Positions 47,739 to 60,519 are shown, counted from the first letter of the stretch. The stretch is 64,000 nucleotides of DNA from Carnegiea gigantea (GCA_029747015.1 JAKOGI010000081.1:471001-535000); one strand, 5' to 3'. Notes: generated by a model from the letters alone, not told the origin. Translations and numbers: made by a program.

Positions 47739-50700
47739 CTATGTAAACATTGACTCAGTGAAGTAGTCATCATCATCATCATCAACATTATCATCGTATT
47801 CATCTACGAACCCACCGTGCCACTCATCTCCGTCTCCACCATCGATGGCATCTACCTCATCGTCCACAACGTCATCTATGTCATTTTCCTCTTGTGGTAC
47901 GATGTCGACATCATCGTCTACGTCAATATCACCTAAATTAGGCGGGTTTTCGTTTTCATCTATTTGGAATGGTGTGTCCTCTTCCGGGGCATCTATTATT
48001 GACCTTAGTTTCATTTTTAACACTGCCCACCAGTCCTTTTTACTGTTATTTTTCATAGGATAAGGCATGAAGCAGACTTGCGTGACTTGACTTGCAAGGA
48101 CAAATGGGTCGTACTGGGGATATCTCTTCGTGTGATTTACATCGACCAATTTGTATGTATCATGGACAACAACACCATTAATGCAGTCAAACCACTCACA
48201 CTTGAACAAGATCGTCTTATATGAACGAATATCCCCAACATACTCCAACTCAATTACATCCTGTAGAATGCCATAATATTCCTGGCTATCTGTCCCTTTC
48301 ACGCAAACACCGTAATTCATTGTTGACTTGTTTTTTCCATAGTCATATGCATGGAAGTTGAAGCCATTCATGTAATAATGATCCCAACGACGAATATGTC
48401 TCTTAGGGCCATACGCAAGTGCTCTCAGAACATCGTTGTCGACGTTGGAGTGCAACACCTACATGGCCGTCATATCCACAAATGGTCAAATAAGTTGTCA
48501 TTATAATGCATTAGCTGTGTAAGGAAATCACATAGTACAAATACGTACATACGCTTTGAACCATTCTGGAAATCTATCCTGAAACGTGAGCAACATATCC
48601 TCGTCCCGAACACGGTGGTTTTGTTGGCTCATCTCCAACGCGAATTTCTTACACAATGTAATGAGAACATCATACACTCATGTTCACTGTATGCAACGCT
48701 TGTTCCATATGAATCACAAAAACCTACCGTTCATATTCGCCCAACAATCCACAGTTCGAAAGCACATATATATGTGCCAATCGATGATCCATATGATCTA
48801 AGAACCTAACAGTGCCGTCATTCGGGGCATATCCCATGTTCCGGGAGAAAATTTCTGGAAGTTTGGCATCAGCTATGTTCTGATCAATGTTCATCACGTT
48901 TCTGGGCAAATCTCGTGCCCTAACATCAACACTTTCATCGAAATAGTTGACAATGAAGTTCGTGATCTCGTCTATTAAGTACGCATAGAAAATTGAAGGC
49001 TCCACACGTGCTTTGTTGCCCACTTTCCGCTTGAGGTGATGAAGGAACCTATAATCCAATAAAAAGAACCGTCACTTATGTATGGAACTGCTGACATAAT
49101 TTCAATGAAACATAACGTACCTTTCATTGTCATACATCCATCGATATTGAACCGGTCCTCCAAGTTTCAGTTCCGTAGGTAAGTGCACAGATAGATGCTC
49201 CATTACGTTGAAGAATGCAGGGAGAAAAACTCGTTCCAACTTGCATAATATTTCTGCAATGTTGTTCTCCAAACGGACTATGTCATCAACATGCAACTTA
49301 GATGAATACAAATCCCGAAAGAACTGGCTAAGCTCAGTTAGAACATTCCATACATTCGTTGATAAGAGATCTCTGAAAGCCAGCGGCAGCAAACGCTGCA
49401 TGAAGACATGACAATCATGACTTTTCAAGTTATGAAGTGAAGCATTTCTCCAGTCAACACACCTACTCAAGTTCGACGCATAACCATCTGGGAATTTCAG
49501 TTTACGAATCCATTCACACACCACCTTTCTATGCTCCTTTTGTAGGACATATGGAGCTTGTGGCATAACTTCTCGCCGGCTGCCTTCACCAGCTTCCACA
49601 ACGCGAACATTAAGTCTCCTACGTTTACAATGAGTAAGCATGTCCTTCCTCGCGTTCAGATCATCTTTTGTTTTGTCTTTAACATTCATCACGGTGTTAA
49701 TTATTTGCTCAAAAACATTTTTTTCAATGTGCATGACGTCGAGGTTGTGACGTAGTAACAACTTACTCCAATAAGAGAGATCCCAAAATATACTGCGTCT
49801 TGTCCAACTGTGGGACCGTCCATAACCATCCACTTTTCTCTTGTACTCTGCTGCCGTTGGGAGCGAAGACACACGACTCCAAATCTGTTCCCTGGTCAAC
49901 ATAGGCGGAGGCTCTGAATGGTCCTCCTTGTTTTTATAAAATGCTGATTTATTATGCCGAAATCTATGATCCCTTGGGAGAAATTGTCGATGACAGTCAA
50001 GCCAAGATTGCTTGTTCCCGTGCGCTAGCCTGAACGCTTTTGTATGTTCCATACAATAGGGGCACGCTAATCTTCCAGCAGTCATCCAGCCGGAGAGCAT
50101 GCCGTAAGCGGGAAAGTCACTCACAGTCCAAAGAATGGCAGCTTTCAGTAAGAAATTTTGCTTCCGGGACACATCATATGTTGGTATTCCTTCATGCCAC
50201 AATTGCAAAAGCTCTTCAATAAGAGGTTGCATATATATGTCCAGATTTCCTTTTGGATTCTTTGGACCGGGAATGAGCAGAGCAATAAACATGAATTGCC
50301 TTTTCTTACACATCCATGGGGGCAAATTGTAAGGGGTCACAATCACTGGCCAACATGAATATGTTTGACCGTAATGGCCAAATGGTGAGAAGCCGTCAGT
50401 GCACAAGCCTAACCTCACATTACGTGGTTCGGAAGCAAACGAAGGATAGGAAGCATCCAAATGTTTCCAAGCCTCACTATCTGATGGATGTGCCATGACC
50501 CCAGGAGGGCGCTTGTGCTCATGGTGCCATCTCATACTCTCAGCTGTTTTCTTTGTTGCATAAAGATGCTGTAATTGAGGTCCAACGGGGAAATATATTA
50601 GTTGCTTCTTCGGGATTTGCCTTCCATCTTTGCCTGTCCTCGAATATCTCCCTTCATCACAAAAAGTGCATCTATGGAGGGCAGCTGCCCCCTTCCAGAA

Positions 50701-51378
50701 TAACATGCAACCATTAGGGCAAACATCTATTTTACAGTGTGGAAGTTCAAGACCAGCAAGCAACTTCTTAATTTCATAGTAATTACCAACCATATCGTTG
50801 TTATTTGGACATATCTCCTTCATGAATGATGCAATACCATCAACCGCTCGATGGGGTAGATTATATTCACATTTAAGATTAGTAAGCCGTGCAACAGCTT
50901 TTAGTAGTGATATTTTGCATCCCTCGTACAATGGTCTCTCTGCTGCCTTAAGGAGTTCCAGGAATCTTTTCGCCTCTGGTGTTGGTTCATGCTCCGCATT
51001 GTGGGGCAGCTCTTGTAATGATGCGGATAACGTATGTGGGTATGCATCCATCACCATATCCCTCATAAGGTTGGGTAGTGCTTGTGCATTGGATGAGGAA
51101 GTTGCAGCTCCATCATCTTCGAGGAACGTTTCACCATGATGCACCCACCTGTAATAGTTACGTTGAAACCCTCGCTGGTACAAGTGTAACTTGATCGTAT
51201 CCACATCAAGGTATGGTAAATTGCGGCACTTCACGCAAGGGCACTTCAGTTTTTGGCACCTCTGAAACTCTTGTTGTGCACAGGCAAACTTAATGAAGTC
51301 ATCAACTTTCTCAACGAATGTCTTGCTTAGATACTTCCCTTCTAGTCTGTTGTACATCCACACCCGACTTGGATCCAT
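47739..51378 (-). CDS. CACTA tnp2-type transposase, four exons, one junction out of phase
   Basis: Exons: 51378-49121, 49048-48728, 48647-48549 and 48458-47739. The start chosen is the ATG at 51378 (MDPSRVWMYNRL); the frame stays open upstream through a GTAT-rich microsatellite, but that part is not protein-like. Exon 1 is 752 codons without a stop. It holds the transposase-associated domain (residues 1-83, with CPCVKC at 46-51) and the TNP2 domain (~240-555, with CTDGFSPFGHYG, SDFPAYGMLSGW and LDVMHIEKNVFE; Asp328 and Asp421 are candidate catalytic acids). DUF4218 spans exons 1-2 (CHVFMQRLLPLAFRDLL to YVLSNC), and exon 4 is DUF4216-like with a very acidic Asp-rich tail. Introns 1 and 3 close in frame; intron 2 (GTAGGT...GTAAG) leaves the frame one base off, suggesting an indel. 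Confidence 0.8.
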
Positions 51379-51449
51379 TGTCTCAGGAGGATCTGTATAT
51401 GTTACTAGCCAAACATACATTTTTTCGTACAACAATAAGTACATGTAGA

Positions 51450-51504
51450 TAAATACATACATACATATATACGTACATATATGTATACGTATATATACAT
51501 ATAC

Positions 51505-51535
<31 letters not shown>

Positions 51536-51565
51536 TACATACATACATACATACATACATACACA
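51450..51565. repeat. Compound microsatellite upstream of tnp2
   Basis: ACATAT, (AC)n and (CATA)n runs just 5' of the transposase start on the minus strand. Confidence 0.85.
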
Positions 51566-51589
51566 TACATAAATTTATTGTTTTCCAAA

Positions 51590-53010
51590 GCTTATTAGTT
51601 GAAGTTGCTTTTTCTTTTTCTATTCCTTCATCGCCCCTGCATATGTTATTGCATCCATGACAAAAGCCTGCAACGTCTTTAGGCGCACTTGCTGTTATAG
51701 CGGTAGTGGTCTTCCTAGCAACCGGGCTAATCATATACAATAGTGTGGTGACAACAATAGCAATAGAATATGGAGGCAGTAGCAACAACACAATATAGCA
51801 ACAAAAATAGAAAATAGAGACAACACCAGCAACAGAAAATAACAACACCACCACCAGAAATGAGTCATAGCAACAACTGCATAAAACGAAAAACAAAAAC
51901 AACTTCGGTAGCAAATTATAACCACGGAAACCACAATGTTCAAACTGGGTTTACATCTACTCCAAATGAGCTTCCAGTAATTTATCACTTTACACAACCT
52001 AATTTTAACCCAGAATCCAAAAATTGATATAAAGAAAACATGAATTTCAGGTTCGAACTACTCTAATTCAACGCATGACAGCATCAAAATTCAATTAGTT
52101 TTTGTGGTTGGCTACTGGTTATGGCGTTGGTTAGTATTTTCATTGTTCTGACTCACATCTCTCTTATGAAGTTGGTTTTTGTGTTTGGGTCAGTGTTTTT
52201 TCTTTGAAGTTCATGTAAAAAGGTAGGCAGCTGAGTTGCAACTCACACTTCTCCACAGAAGGTTAAAAGAACTAAAAGCATCTAACATTTCGGCTTTATT
52301 CCAGTAAGGGTCCATGATATCTTAGACCTCTCCCCAGTGATACGCTGTTTCCAATTTAGAATTTTTTTTTGCCTACTCTAATTAGAGGAAAGAAGATAAC
52401 CACCCACTTGATTTCAGTTTTTTTAATAAGTGCTCGATTAAACTCCTACAAGAAATTCCATCCAAACCATTTGTTTAGCATTCAAGAAGAAAAGGAATAA
52501 TCAGGAAGAGTGATTTAGCCGTTCCTCATTTTCCCTCTTGCTTTGCCAAGCCGTTAAGACATTTTCACAAACACATGGTGTGCATATGAAATCAACTCTA
52601 CACACAACTCAGACGCAATCAACGAGTAAGCCAACAAAGCTATGCACAGTTGTGAAAACCCTAGATACCTCAAATCAGCACTTCCATTGACAGCAAAGAA
52701 GACAAATACGAGTGAAGACACACAAATGAATGCACAACATTGACAATGTACAAACAGCGGAGGCGTAATCAATGTGAAGGCATACCTTGGTGTTGTTTGG
52801 GGGGTTTGAAGCACCGACCAGAGACGGCAGCGGTGTGAGGCGGAGTGAATGGTTGAAGGAGCAAGCAGATCGAGTGAGTGAGAGAGCAGAGCAGGGAGCA
52901 CAGAGCAGTGAATTGGGAGTGAGAGAGAGCGAGGAGCAGAGAGCTAACTGGAGAAGAAGACGCCCGCGCTTGGACTTGTTTTTTTTCTTCGAAACGTAGA
53001 GACCGGCATT
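51590..53010 (-). promoter_or_regulatory. CACTA upstream region (tnp2 promoter and leader, not resolved)
   Basis: 1.4 kb between the tnp2 gene and the right subterminal array. The 52787-52998 stretch is purine rich and could be transcribed leader. A splice acceptor-like TATACAG lies about 20 nt upstream of the tnp2 ATG, so a 5' non-coding exon is plausible. No confident TATA box was assigned. Confidence 0.35.
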
Positions 53011-53013
53011 TGT

Positions 53014-53630
53014 GGTCTCAACTGAAACCGAGTTAAAATCTGGAAGCTTTCTCAGAAATTGGAGACCGATATACGAAATCAGTCTCTAACTCTGAGACCG
53101 AAAAGTCTTTTTGGTCTCAGATAGAGACCAATTTGGGAGTTTGGTCTCAACTGAAACCGAGTTAGTTCTGGAAGATTGCTAAGAAATTGGAGACCGACAT
53201 GTGAAATGGTCTCAGTTAGAGACCAATTTTGGAGTTTGGTCTCAACTGAAACCGAGTTATGTTCTGAAAACTAGCTCAGAAATTGGAGACCGATATACGA
53301 AATCGGTCTCTAAATCTGAGACCGAAAAGTTTTTTGGTCTCAGTTAGAGACCAATTTTGGAGTTTGGTCTCAGTTAGAAACGAATGATGGACTTCGGTCC
53401 CTAACTTTTGGTGTCTGTCTACGCGGGAATGATGAAGAGTTTGAGTCCAAGAATATTGGTCTCTAAGCCCAGTCGCAGTTAGAGTCCAAAATGCTGTTCG
53501 GTCTCAGAATTGGACTCTGCTGGAGACCACTGTTAGCGGTCTTTAAATGCCGATCTCAACTTAAATTTTGAGACCGATTTTTGTCCCGATCTCTAAATTT
53601 CGGTCTCAACTGGACCGGTTCCCTGTAGTG
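53014..53630. repeat. CACTA right subterminal repeats with a tandem triplication
   Basis: Three head-to-tail units begin with GGTCTCAACTGAAACCGAGT at 53014, 53143 and 53238 (units of 129, 95 and about 128 bp). Each holds several GAGACC/GGTCTC motifs, and further motifs continue to the right terminus at 53630. The middle unit lacks an internal block of about 33 bp. Confidence 0.85.
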
Positions 53631-53633
53631 AAT

Positions 53634-54651
53634 GGAAACAAAGTATAAAACTAGAGAGAAGCTTGAAGAACAAAGCCAAATTTGCAAGAAAGTAGAGAAT
53701 AAAAGCAATTAGAGTTATGAAAGTAGATCTACTGCTAATCTTAAACCTAAACTACTCTAAACCTGCTTAAAACCTCTTTCTTTTCAAATGGGAAAGAAGG
53801 AGGTTTATATAGGCCCTAAATAGAGAGTTTTGCACAATCGTGTCATGTGGCACATTGACTATGTTAACTTGTTGGAAAAAGAAAACAGTGTAGGAATAGA
53901 GGACACACCCATTCCAACTAACATTCTCAACCCTTCCTAACTAGCACTGGCAAGTGGCAACCCTTGCCAACTAGCACTGGTAATGCCATTTTTGGCACTA
54001 GTTGCCTTCATTTTTTTCTGACCTTCTTGAACTTGAATCCTTTACCTCCTTTTTTGAATGTTTTGACTTCAATAAACCTCAAAAAATCCAAGATTGCTCA
54101 CTTTGACTTATTTCCTACAAAAGAAACTCAAAATATAAATAAAAATCCTAATTAACCATTAAAAAGTTAAAGTCTTAGCACATTTTGAGCTCAAGCATTC
54201 CATCGCGCTTCCCTCACCCAGGTTATTACTATGGCAGTGAATAAGACCCTTAAATGTGGTCGTGTAATGGTGAAAGAAAGACTATTCCAGTGAGACACGG
54301 ATTTCGGATTATACCTAAGGATTTCACCCCAATATCACAAGTGTTGACTAGGTATTACCAAGATCTCGTTGATAGAAATCATCCCTTGTGCACCGATTTT
54401 TTCCTGGAGTCGACATATCACCTGTATATCGGGAACACAACACGAATTTTTAACATTGACTGAGAGATGAGATCTACATTCATGCAAATCAATGGATTCA
54501 CAATCTTTTAACACAATTATCCTCATACCAAACTTCGAACATTTTCATAAAATATCGTCTCCATGACCAAAGCCGGCACAAAAATATGTCTAAAATTGTG
54601 ATAGCAAAAACATTTTAGAAATAAGTTGGATTTAATTTCATATAATTCCTT
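53634..54651. other. Unassigned, no gene called
   Basis: Contains a doubled CTAGCACTGG (about 53941 and 53972) and a TATATAGG motif at 53815-53822 that could be an LTR or promoter remnant. The 69-codon frame at 54254-54463 has protein-like composition but no motif I recognise. Confidence 0.35.
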
Positions 54652-55668
54652 TTTTTAGTCTAAATTGCTTTCTGTAAAGTGGGTCTATACTTGTTATGTA
54701 CAGGGGCATTACTAGATTATTTTAGCAGATTTTCTTTATAGAATATATTTAAATAATAAATGTTGAACATCATAGGAACTTTAGAATTCATTAATAATTT
54801 AGTAAAAAAGGAAATCTAAGTGTGAAAATATTGATTGATAAATGTAACAGATAGTATGCGTATGAATAAGGATGGGTTTAATGGGTTAACTCTTGCAATA
54901 AGTTACATAATCCTAACTTAAGATATGGCATATGCATATTGCCTGGAAAAGTCTGCAATTAACATGTGTTATGTAATTCATTTAACTATTTATGCATTTG
55001 GTGTAGGGCAAAGCATTAATAAAGACGAGCAAGAGAGAGTGTTATTTTCAATTTTATAAAAGGCTGATTTATTGATTTTTAATTGCAGTGTACTGCCTTT
55101 TACAACTTATAATATGGATTTTAAAAAATCCTTATTGTGTCCATCAAATAATTTCATATATTTTTTCTATTTAGTCTGAAGTGCTTTATGCAAAGTATGG
55201 GCCTAACCTTATTATATGCAGGGGTATTATTAAATTATTTTAGCAACTTGTCTTTCTAAAATGTATTCGAATAATGAATCTAGAGTATCATAATAACTTT
55301 AGAATTCATTAATAATTTAGTAAAAAGGAAAATCTAAGTATGAAAATATTGATTGATAAATATAACAGACATTATGCCTATGAGTTAGGACGGTTCTATT
55401 GGGTTAACTCTATTAATGAGTTATATATATGGTCCCAATTTAAGATATGAGATACACATATTACTTGCAAAAAGTCGGCAATAGCACCTGCTATATAATT
55501 CATTAACCATTTTGTGTATTTAATGTGGGCCAAAGTCATTAGTAAAGATGATCAAGAAAGTGTTTTATTTCCTTTCATAAAAGGCTGATTTATTGGTTCT
55601 TAAATGTATTGGACTATCTTTAACAGCTCATAATATGGATTTAAAACTTTCTTATTATCTCCATTTAA
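54652..55668. repeat. Tandem duplication of a ~520 bp non-coding unit
   Basis: Copy 1 is about 54652-55170, copy 2 about 55171-55668. The shared anchor TTAGAATTCATTAATAATTT starts at 54781 and 55299 (518 bp apart), and AGGCTGATTTATTG starts at 55061 and 55582 (521 bp apart). Similarity runs along the whole unit with many substitutions and small indels, so the duplication is old. There is no coding content. Confidence 0.85.
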
Positions 55669-55749
55669 AAAAAAAAAACTCTCTATATATACTTTTTTTT
55701 CGTGTGTGTGTACACACGCATACACGCATATGTATATATGTATGGGTAC

Positions 55750-55782
<33 letters not shown>

Positions 55783-55847
55783 AGGGTTCAGGTGTGAACC
55801 GCCCTTTAGTCTGAACTCTCAATTTAGACGGTCTCAGCCAATTAATT

Positions 55848-56196
55848 GTAGTTGGATGGCTGAGATTAGAGACGCAGTTTTAGAACTAAAAAGAGTGTTG
55901 CAAATGTTTCAGTTGAGCTGAATTCAGTCTCTGTTTTCACACCCAATTTTCTCTCGCCTAATCACGACATCTCCGCCCTCTCACAACCCACTTCTCCCTC
56001 TCATCTTTTCTTCCGCCACCTCACCTCCCAGAAACCACCATCGCCTGAGAACGCCGGCGCACCCACAGGTACCGTCAGCCCCACGCCGTACAACACCCCT
56101 CTTCACTTACCTACCCACGTCCAGCCCGAACCCGATATGCCCTTGTCGGAGATGCCCCCACCGGAAACAACTAACCCACGACAGCACATTATCGGA
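55848..56196 (+). repeat. MULE left terminal inverted repeat
   Basis: It runs from GTAGTTGGATGGC to about GGAAACAACTAACCC. It is G+C rich in its inner half and pairs with the right arm over its whole length. Confidence 0.75.
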
Positions 56197-57525
56197 GGCA
56201 TACAGCACTACAAAAATCGATAGGTTTGCTTTCCTACCCTGATCCCCCCCCCCAAAAACCATATCTAGGGTTTTCACTCTCTGGGCTTGGTGTTACGAAT
56301 ATGGCGCTGCTGTTGGTTTATTGAATTAATTTACCCAAGCCTATGTGTTCTAATGGTGAGTTGAGAATTCTGGTACAAGTAGAATCTGAATTGGCAGTTC
56401 TTTTTTTATGGTTTTGGATAGAATTAGCCCTTTGAGTTGAATTGCCATGACAATTTGTATTTGGTAATTTGAGTAGAGATTTTCATGGTTTATCGAATTG
56501 ACTGTATGTGAAATTGGAGGCTTTCTGTATATGAACAGTTTATAATTGGTTTTTATTGGTTTTTTGGGATCCCTATCTTGGTAATTTGATGCTCAAAGTG
56601 GTAGAGCTGAACTAGAAACATATGTATACAGTGCAGTGTGGTTGATGGAAATACCTGGACTAGAAACATGATGGCTTCTGCTCTAAATGGTTACTGTAAA
56701 GTATACAGGGCTTTTCATGTGATGGCACAACCCCACTTGATTTGGGTGAAAGCTATGTAGAAAGTGGAAATGAATGACTCCAACATTAGAATCAGAGCAA
56801 ATCCCATTTGGCTATATATTCTCTAGTCTAGGTATTTGCATTTGGCTATATAGTTCTGACACCTTTATTTGGCTATTATGGTAACCCAAGTCTATTAGCT
56901 CAAGTGGTTCCGTATTTGTGTGTTGCACAAATGATGTGGGTTCGATTTCCACATGGGCTGAAATCTTGTGTCTCTATTTGCCAGATTTTGAGGATGTATT
57001 TGGTGTGTTCATGAATGAAACTTAATCAATGTCTGAGACTTAAGCTCCTGTAAATTTGGCAATATTACTTTGCCATAGCTTATCACTGAGTACAAGTTCA
57101 TGCTTACTCATTTTGGAGTTGCACTATAGATTGCACAATACTTGAGTCTTTGCCATAGCTTGTTTGAATGTGATAAGTCGTATGTCAAGGACATTATGTG
57201 CTACTTGAATGTATTCATAAAACATTCCAGATTAATTGAACGATGATGATGTAGAACATAGCCATAGTCGAATAGATAGAATATAGTTATTGACAACTAA
57301 TACATCATGGTCAAATACAAAATACATCTTCAATATTCATAAAATGAAACACTCGACAACTAAAAATAGCTCTTCAATTGCTTGTCTTTGGGAAGTTCCA
57401 CTTCTACCAAACCGATAAAAAATAGGTACATCATCCAACTCCAGAAACAAAAAATAAGGGTAACTAGAGCACTGAAAAACATATTTAATGCATATATAAA
57501 GAAAACAATTGCTTTTTACCTTAAA
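56197..57525. other. MULE internal non-coding region
   Basis: About 1.3 kb between the left TIR and the 3' end of the transposase. No coding motif, and no captured gene was recognised. Confidence 0.45.
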
Positions 57526-59697
57526 TTATGAAGATGGTTTTGAAGGATAGTTACAACTATCATAATAGCCTTGTTCTCCACAAGCTTTGCAAAGTCTCAT
57601 TCTCTTTTTTTTTTTTTGGTTGCTCGATTGCTTTTTCTTTCCCTCCTTTAAGATGCTTATCGCTTACTTTGGTATGACAATGTTTTGGTGGGAGAATATC
57701 AATTCGCTCAGGAGCACTCGATCCAATAAATGATTCCAACTCACTTATTTTGCTTTTACTTGTACCACCATCCAACTCTTTCAGTTCTTTTAGAAGATTT
57801 TGAATTCTTTTTCCAACAAGAGTGAGTTTTTCTAGATCTCTTTCCGCAATTTGCATACAATCCAAAAACTCTAACCAATTATTTGAAATCAACTTGTCTT
57901 CATGTGCAATTTGAGAACATCTTTCTAAAAGAACCCTATTCACATAAAAAATCGACTTGCTGCCATTTTTGTCCATATATTTAAAATGTAATAGCTTCGC
58001 AATTCAAAACACACAATATATAGCGACATGGGATACCTTCACAGTTAAACATCTTACATGAACAGTGTGCCACGTGATTAGAGGGATCATACACAACTTG
58101 ACTTGTCACACTCTTGTTATTGCTATTATCCATAATACTTATCACATGCCCCTTCTCTATTATTTGTTTATCATCAACTTCACAATCTATAAAAGCAACC
58201 CAAAACTCGTCTTGAAATTTATAAAAATTAGCATGAATATAGATTTCACTTACATGCCTCTCTAAATTTTTGTTTGTCTTCAATTCAGGCCTAGAAGAAC
58301 ATGTTTCATGGTCCAATTGCAATTGGCCATGTCTTTGCAACTTCACCGCACTATCAAATCGCATTCAAAATTCAACCAAACTTAAATGGGGATTCATGAA
58401 ATTGCTAAAGAAGCGATTTTCACTTTTGGATCTTGAAGTCGTCCTCAACACTTCTCCTAAAAATAAATCCCTGAAATAGGCAAGTATTCACATATCTCGA
58501 ATATCAAACAACTTTGACAACCATTCATTATTTTCCAATCTAAAATCTTGGATAACAAATTGGCAAGCTTGCTCAAATTCAATTGAAGTCTCTGAATTAT
58601 AAACACATGATTTGAACTGAGTAACAAAATCAGTGTTGCTATTCAAAGAGCAGCCAACTTTCTCAGAAAGTTTTCTCATTATATGCCAAATGCAATACCT
58701 ATGAGTTGTTGAATGAAATTTTTCTTCAATTGCTACCTTCATTGCAGGATCTTGACCAGTAATAAAACACACAGGCATGTGACCCCCCATCGCATTTAAA
58801 AACTTTTGAATAATCACATAAATGATTCCACTTTTTCATCCTCAAAAAATGCAGCACCAAATGTAACACACAACTTGTGGTTATCCAACCCGATAAATGT
58901 GACAAATATCATCTTGTATCTATTAGTATCATATGTTGTATCAAACGATACAACATCATCATATAGTGCATAGTTCAATAGAGCACGACCATCTTCCCAA
59001 ATTACATGTTTCAAAGTACCATCACTTTGTAACTCATATGTAAAGTAAAAAGATTGATGCACATCCTTTTTTCTCTTCAAATTCTCAACAAACGTTTGTG
59101 CATCAGAATCGTTGATAAAAGCTTTCAAGTCTCATTAAAAAATTTTCAAATCTTGTTTACTACATCCAACATTTTGAAAACCACCTATTTGCTCCTTAAA
59201 ATATGATGAGCCTAAGAAGGACTAATATTAGCACGAGTAAGTGACTTAAACAAAGTTTGATGTACACTATTTATACTTCTATTTGAATTGAGCATATGAT
59301 GCTTCCTTGGAATGCTAAGTACATGTGTAAGGCCTTCATGAAATTTGAATAGTTTATACTTCCCATGTTTGGTCCTCCTAAAACCAACCGTTGCATTACA
59401 ACCCTCCATAGTCAACTTCACTTTTCGAGTAGAGTTCACATTGGCTTGAGTTCGTTTAAATCCTTGTGTAGAACAAACAAAATACCTATAATTCTTTACA
59501 CCTTCTTTACCCTTCTTGAAAGATGATTTGCGAACACTAAACCCCACATGATGAGCATAAGATTTATGAAATTTCTCACATTCTTCCAAGTGGGAGAACT
59601 CTAAACCTTGTTTTGGTTTCAACTCCTCATCGCAAAAGGGTAACCACTCCTTCATAACGTGTGTTGGATTTTTGAATTCTTCATAAGTTAATTCCAT
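57526..59697 (-). pseudogene. MULE transposase, FAR1/FHY3-like, frameshifted
   Basis: It starts at the ATG at 59697 (MELTYEEFKN); a short upstream exon from an ATG at 59967 is possible. The FAR1 DNA-binding domain (CEKFHKSYAHHVGFSVRKSS, FVCSTQGFKR, GCNATVGFRR) runs to a stop at 59212. The MULE DDE core follows in two frames: VVSFDTTYDTNRYKMIFVTF (first Asp), then MPVCFITGQDPAMKVAIEE (second Asp), with FEQACQFVIQDF near the expected Glu. The SWIM finger is at about 58010-58070 (HCSCKMFNCEGIPCRYIL), with Tyr where the zinc-binding His is expected. The C-terminus ends with a knuckle CKACGEQGYYDSC reached only by a frame change in an A13 run (57605-57617). There are at least three frameshifts and several stops. 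Confidence 0.8.
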
Positions 59698-59999
59698 TTT
59701 ATCACCTATAATAATAATGAAACAAAAAATTAATGCGTAACACATAGCTAACGTAGAAAAATTAAATATAAAAAAAGGCCAATTTACCATTCAACCTCAA
59801 ACATTAAACAAATTTCTAGCTTCTGAATTTCATTTTTTTAAAACACAAGTATGATGTTGCAATTAATAGTAAAACTAAATAATCTTTGCAATTAACACAT
59901 AACAAAAAACAACCAGGATTTAATTTGACAAAAATTAAAAAAATATGGAATTACTTTCTAACGCCATGATCTCTGGCAAACAGCTGTTCGCGGACATTG

Positions 60000-60516
60000 G
60001 CGTACTAGTTGTTTCCTGTGGGGGCGTATCCGGTGCGGTCATATCGGGTTCGGGCCGGGTGTGGGAAGGTAAGTGAAGAGGGGTGAGATTAAAGAGAGAG
60101 AAAACAGTCTCTGGCGCTGTATGGCGTGGAGCTTACGGTACCGCCGGCCTTCTCAGGTGACGGTAGTTTCTGGTGGGTGAGGTTGCGGAAGAAAGGATGA
60201 GAGGGAGAAGGGGGTTGTGAGAAGGGGGAGATGTCGTGATTTAGGAGAGAGAAAACTGGGTGTGAGAATTGTGCACAACGTGAAGCTAACGGTACCGTGG
60301 GTGTGCCGGTGTTCTCAGGCAGTGATGGTTTTCGGCGGGTGAGACGGCAGAAGAAAAGATGAGAGGGAGAACTGGGTTACGAGAGGGAGGAAATGTCGTA
60401 ATTTAGGAGAGACAAAATTGGGTGTCAGAATTAGGAGTGAATTCAGCTGAATTGAAACCCTTGCAACACTGTTTTTAATTGTAAAACTGCACCTCTAATT
60501 TTAGCCGTCCAACTAC
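60000..60516 (-). repeat. MULE right terminal inverted repeat with an internal duplication
   Basis: The reverse complement matches the left TIR, but a ~162 bp segment occurs twice in tandem (about 60105-60265 and 60266-60430; for example GAGGGAGA at 60201 and 60363, and AGGAGAGAGAAAACTGGGTG against AGGAGAGACAAAATTGGGTG). The right arm is therefore longer than the left. Confidence 0.75.
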
Positions 60517-60519
60517 AGT

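Larger units (their letters stand above)
44317..53630 (-). mobile_element. CACTA (En/Spm) element, complete, 9.3 kb
   Basis: Ends are CACTACAAGGAAGC (left) and CACTACAGGGAACC (right, reverse complement), flanked by AAT on both sides (44314-44316 and 53631-53633), the 3-bp duplication typical of the superfamily. Both subterminal regions are dense in GGTCTC/GAGACC motifs. Two genes run on the minus strand: a tnp2-type transposase (47739-51378) upstream and a tnpA-type gene (45068-47427) downstream, a standard En/Spm layout. Both have recognisable GT-AG introns. The perfect duplications and long open exons suggest fairly recent insertion. Confidence 0.92.

Noticed and set aside
51379..51588. Extended N-terminus of the tnp2 transposase (70 extra codons)
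   Set aside because: It is encoded by GTAT-type microsatellite sequence; the protein similarity starts at the ATG at 51378.
54254..54463. Possible host gene exon
   Set aside because: Protein-like composition, but no recognisable domain, no splice-linked neighbours and stops on both sides.
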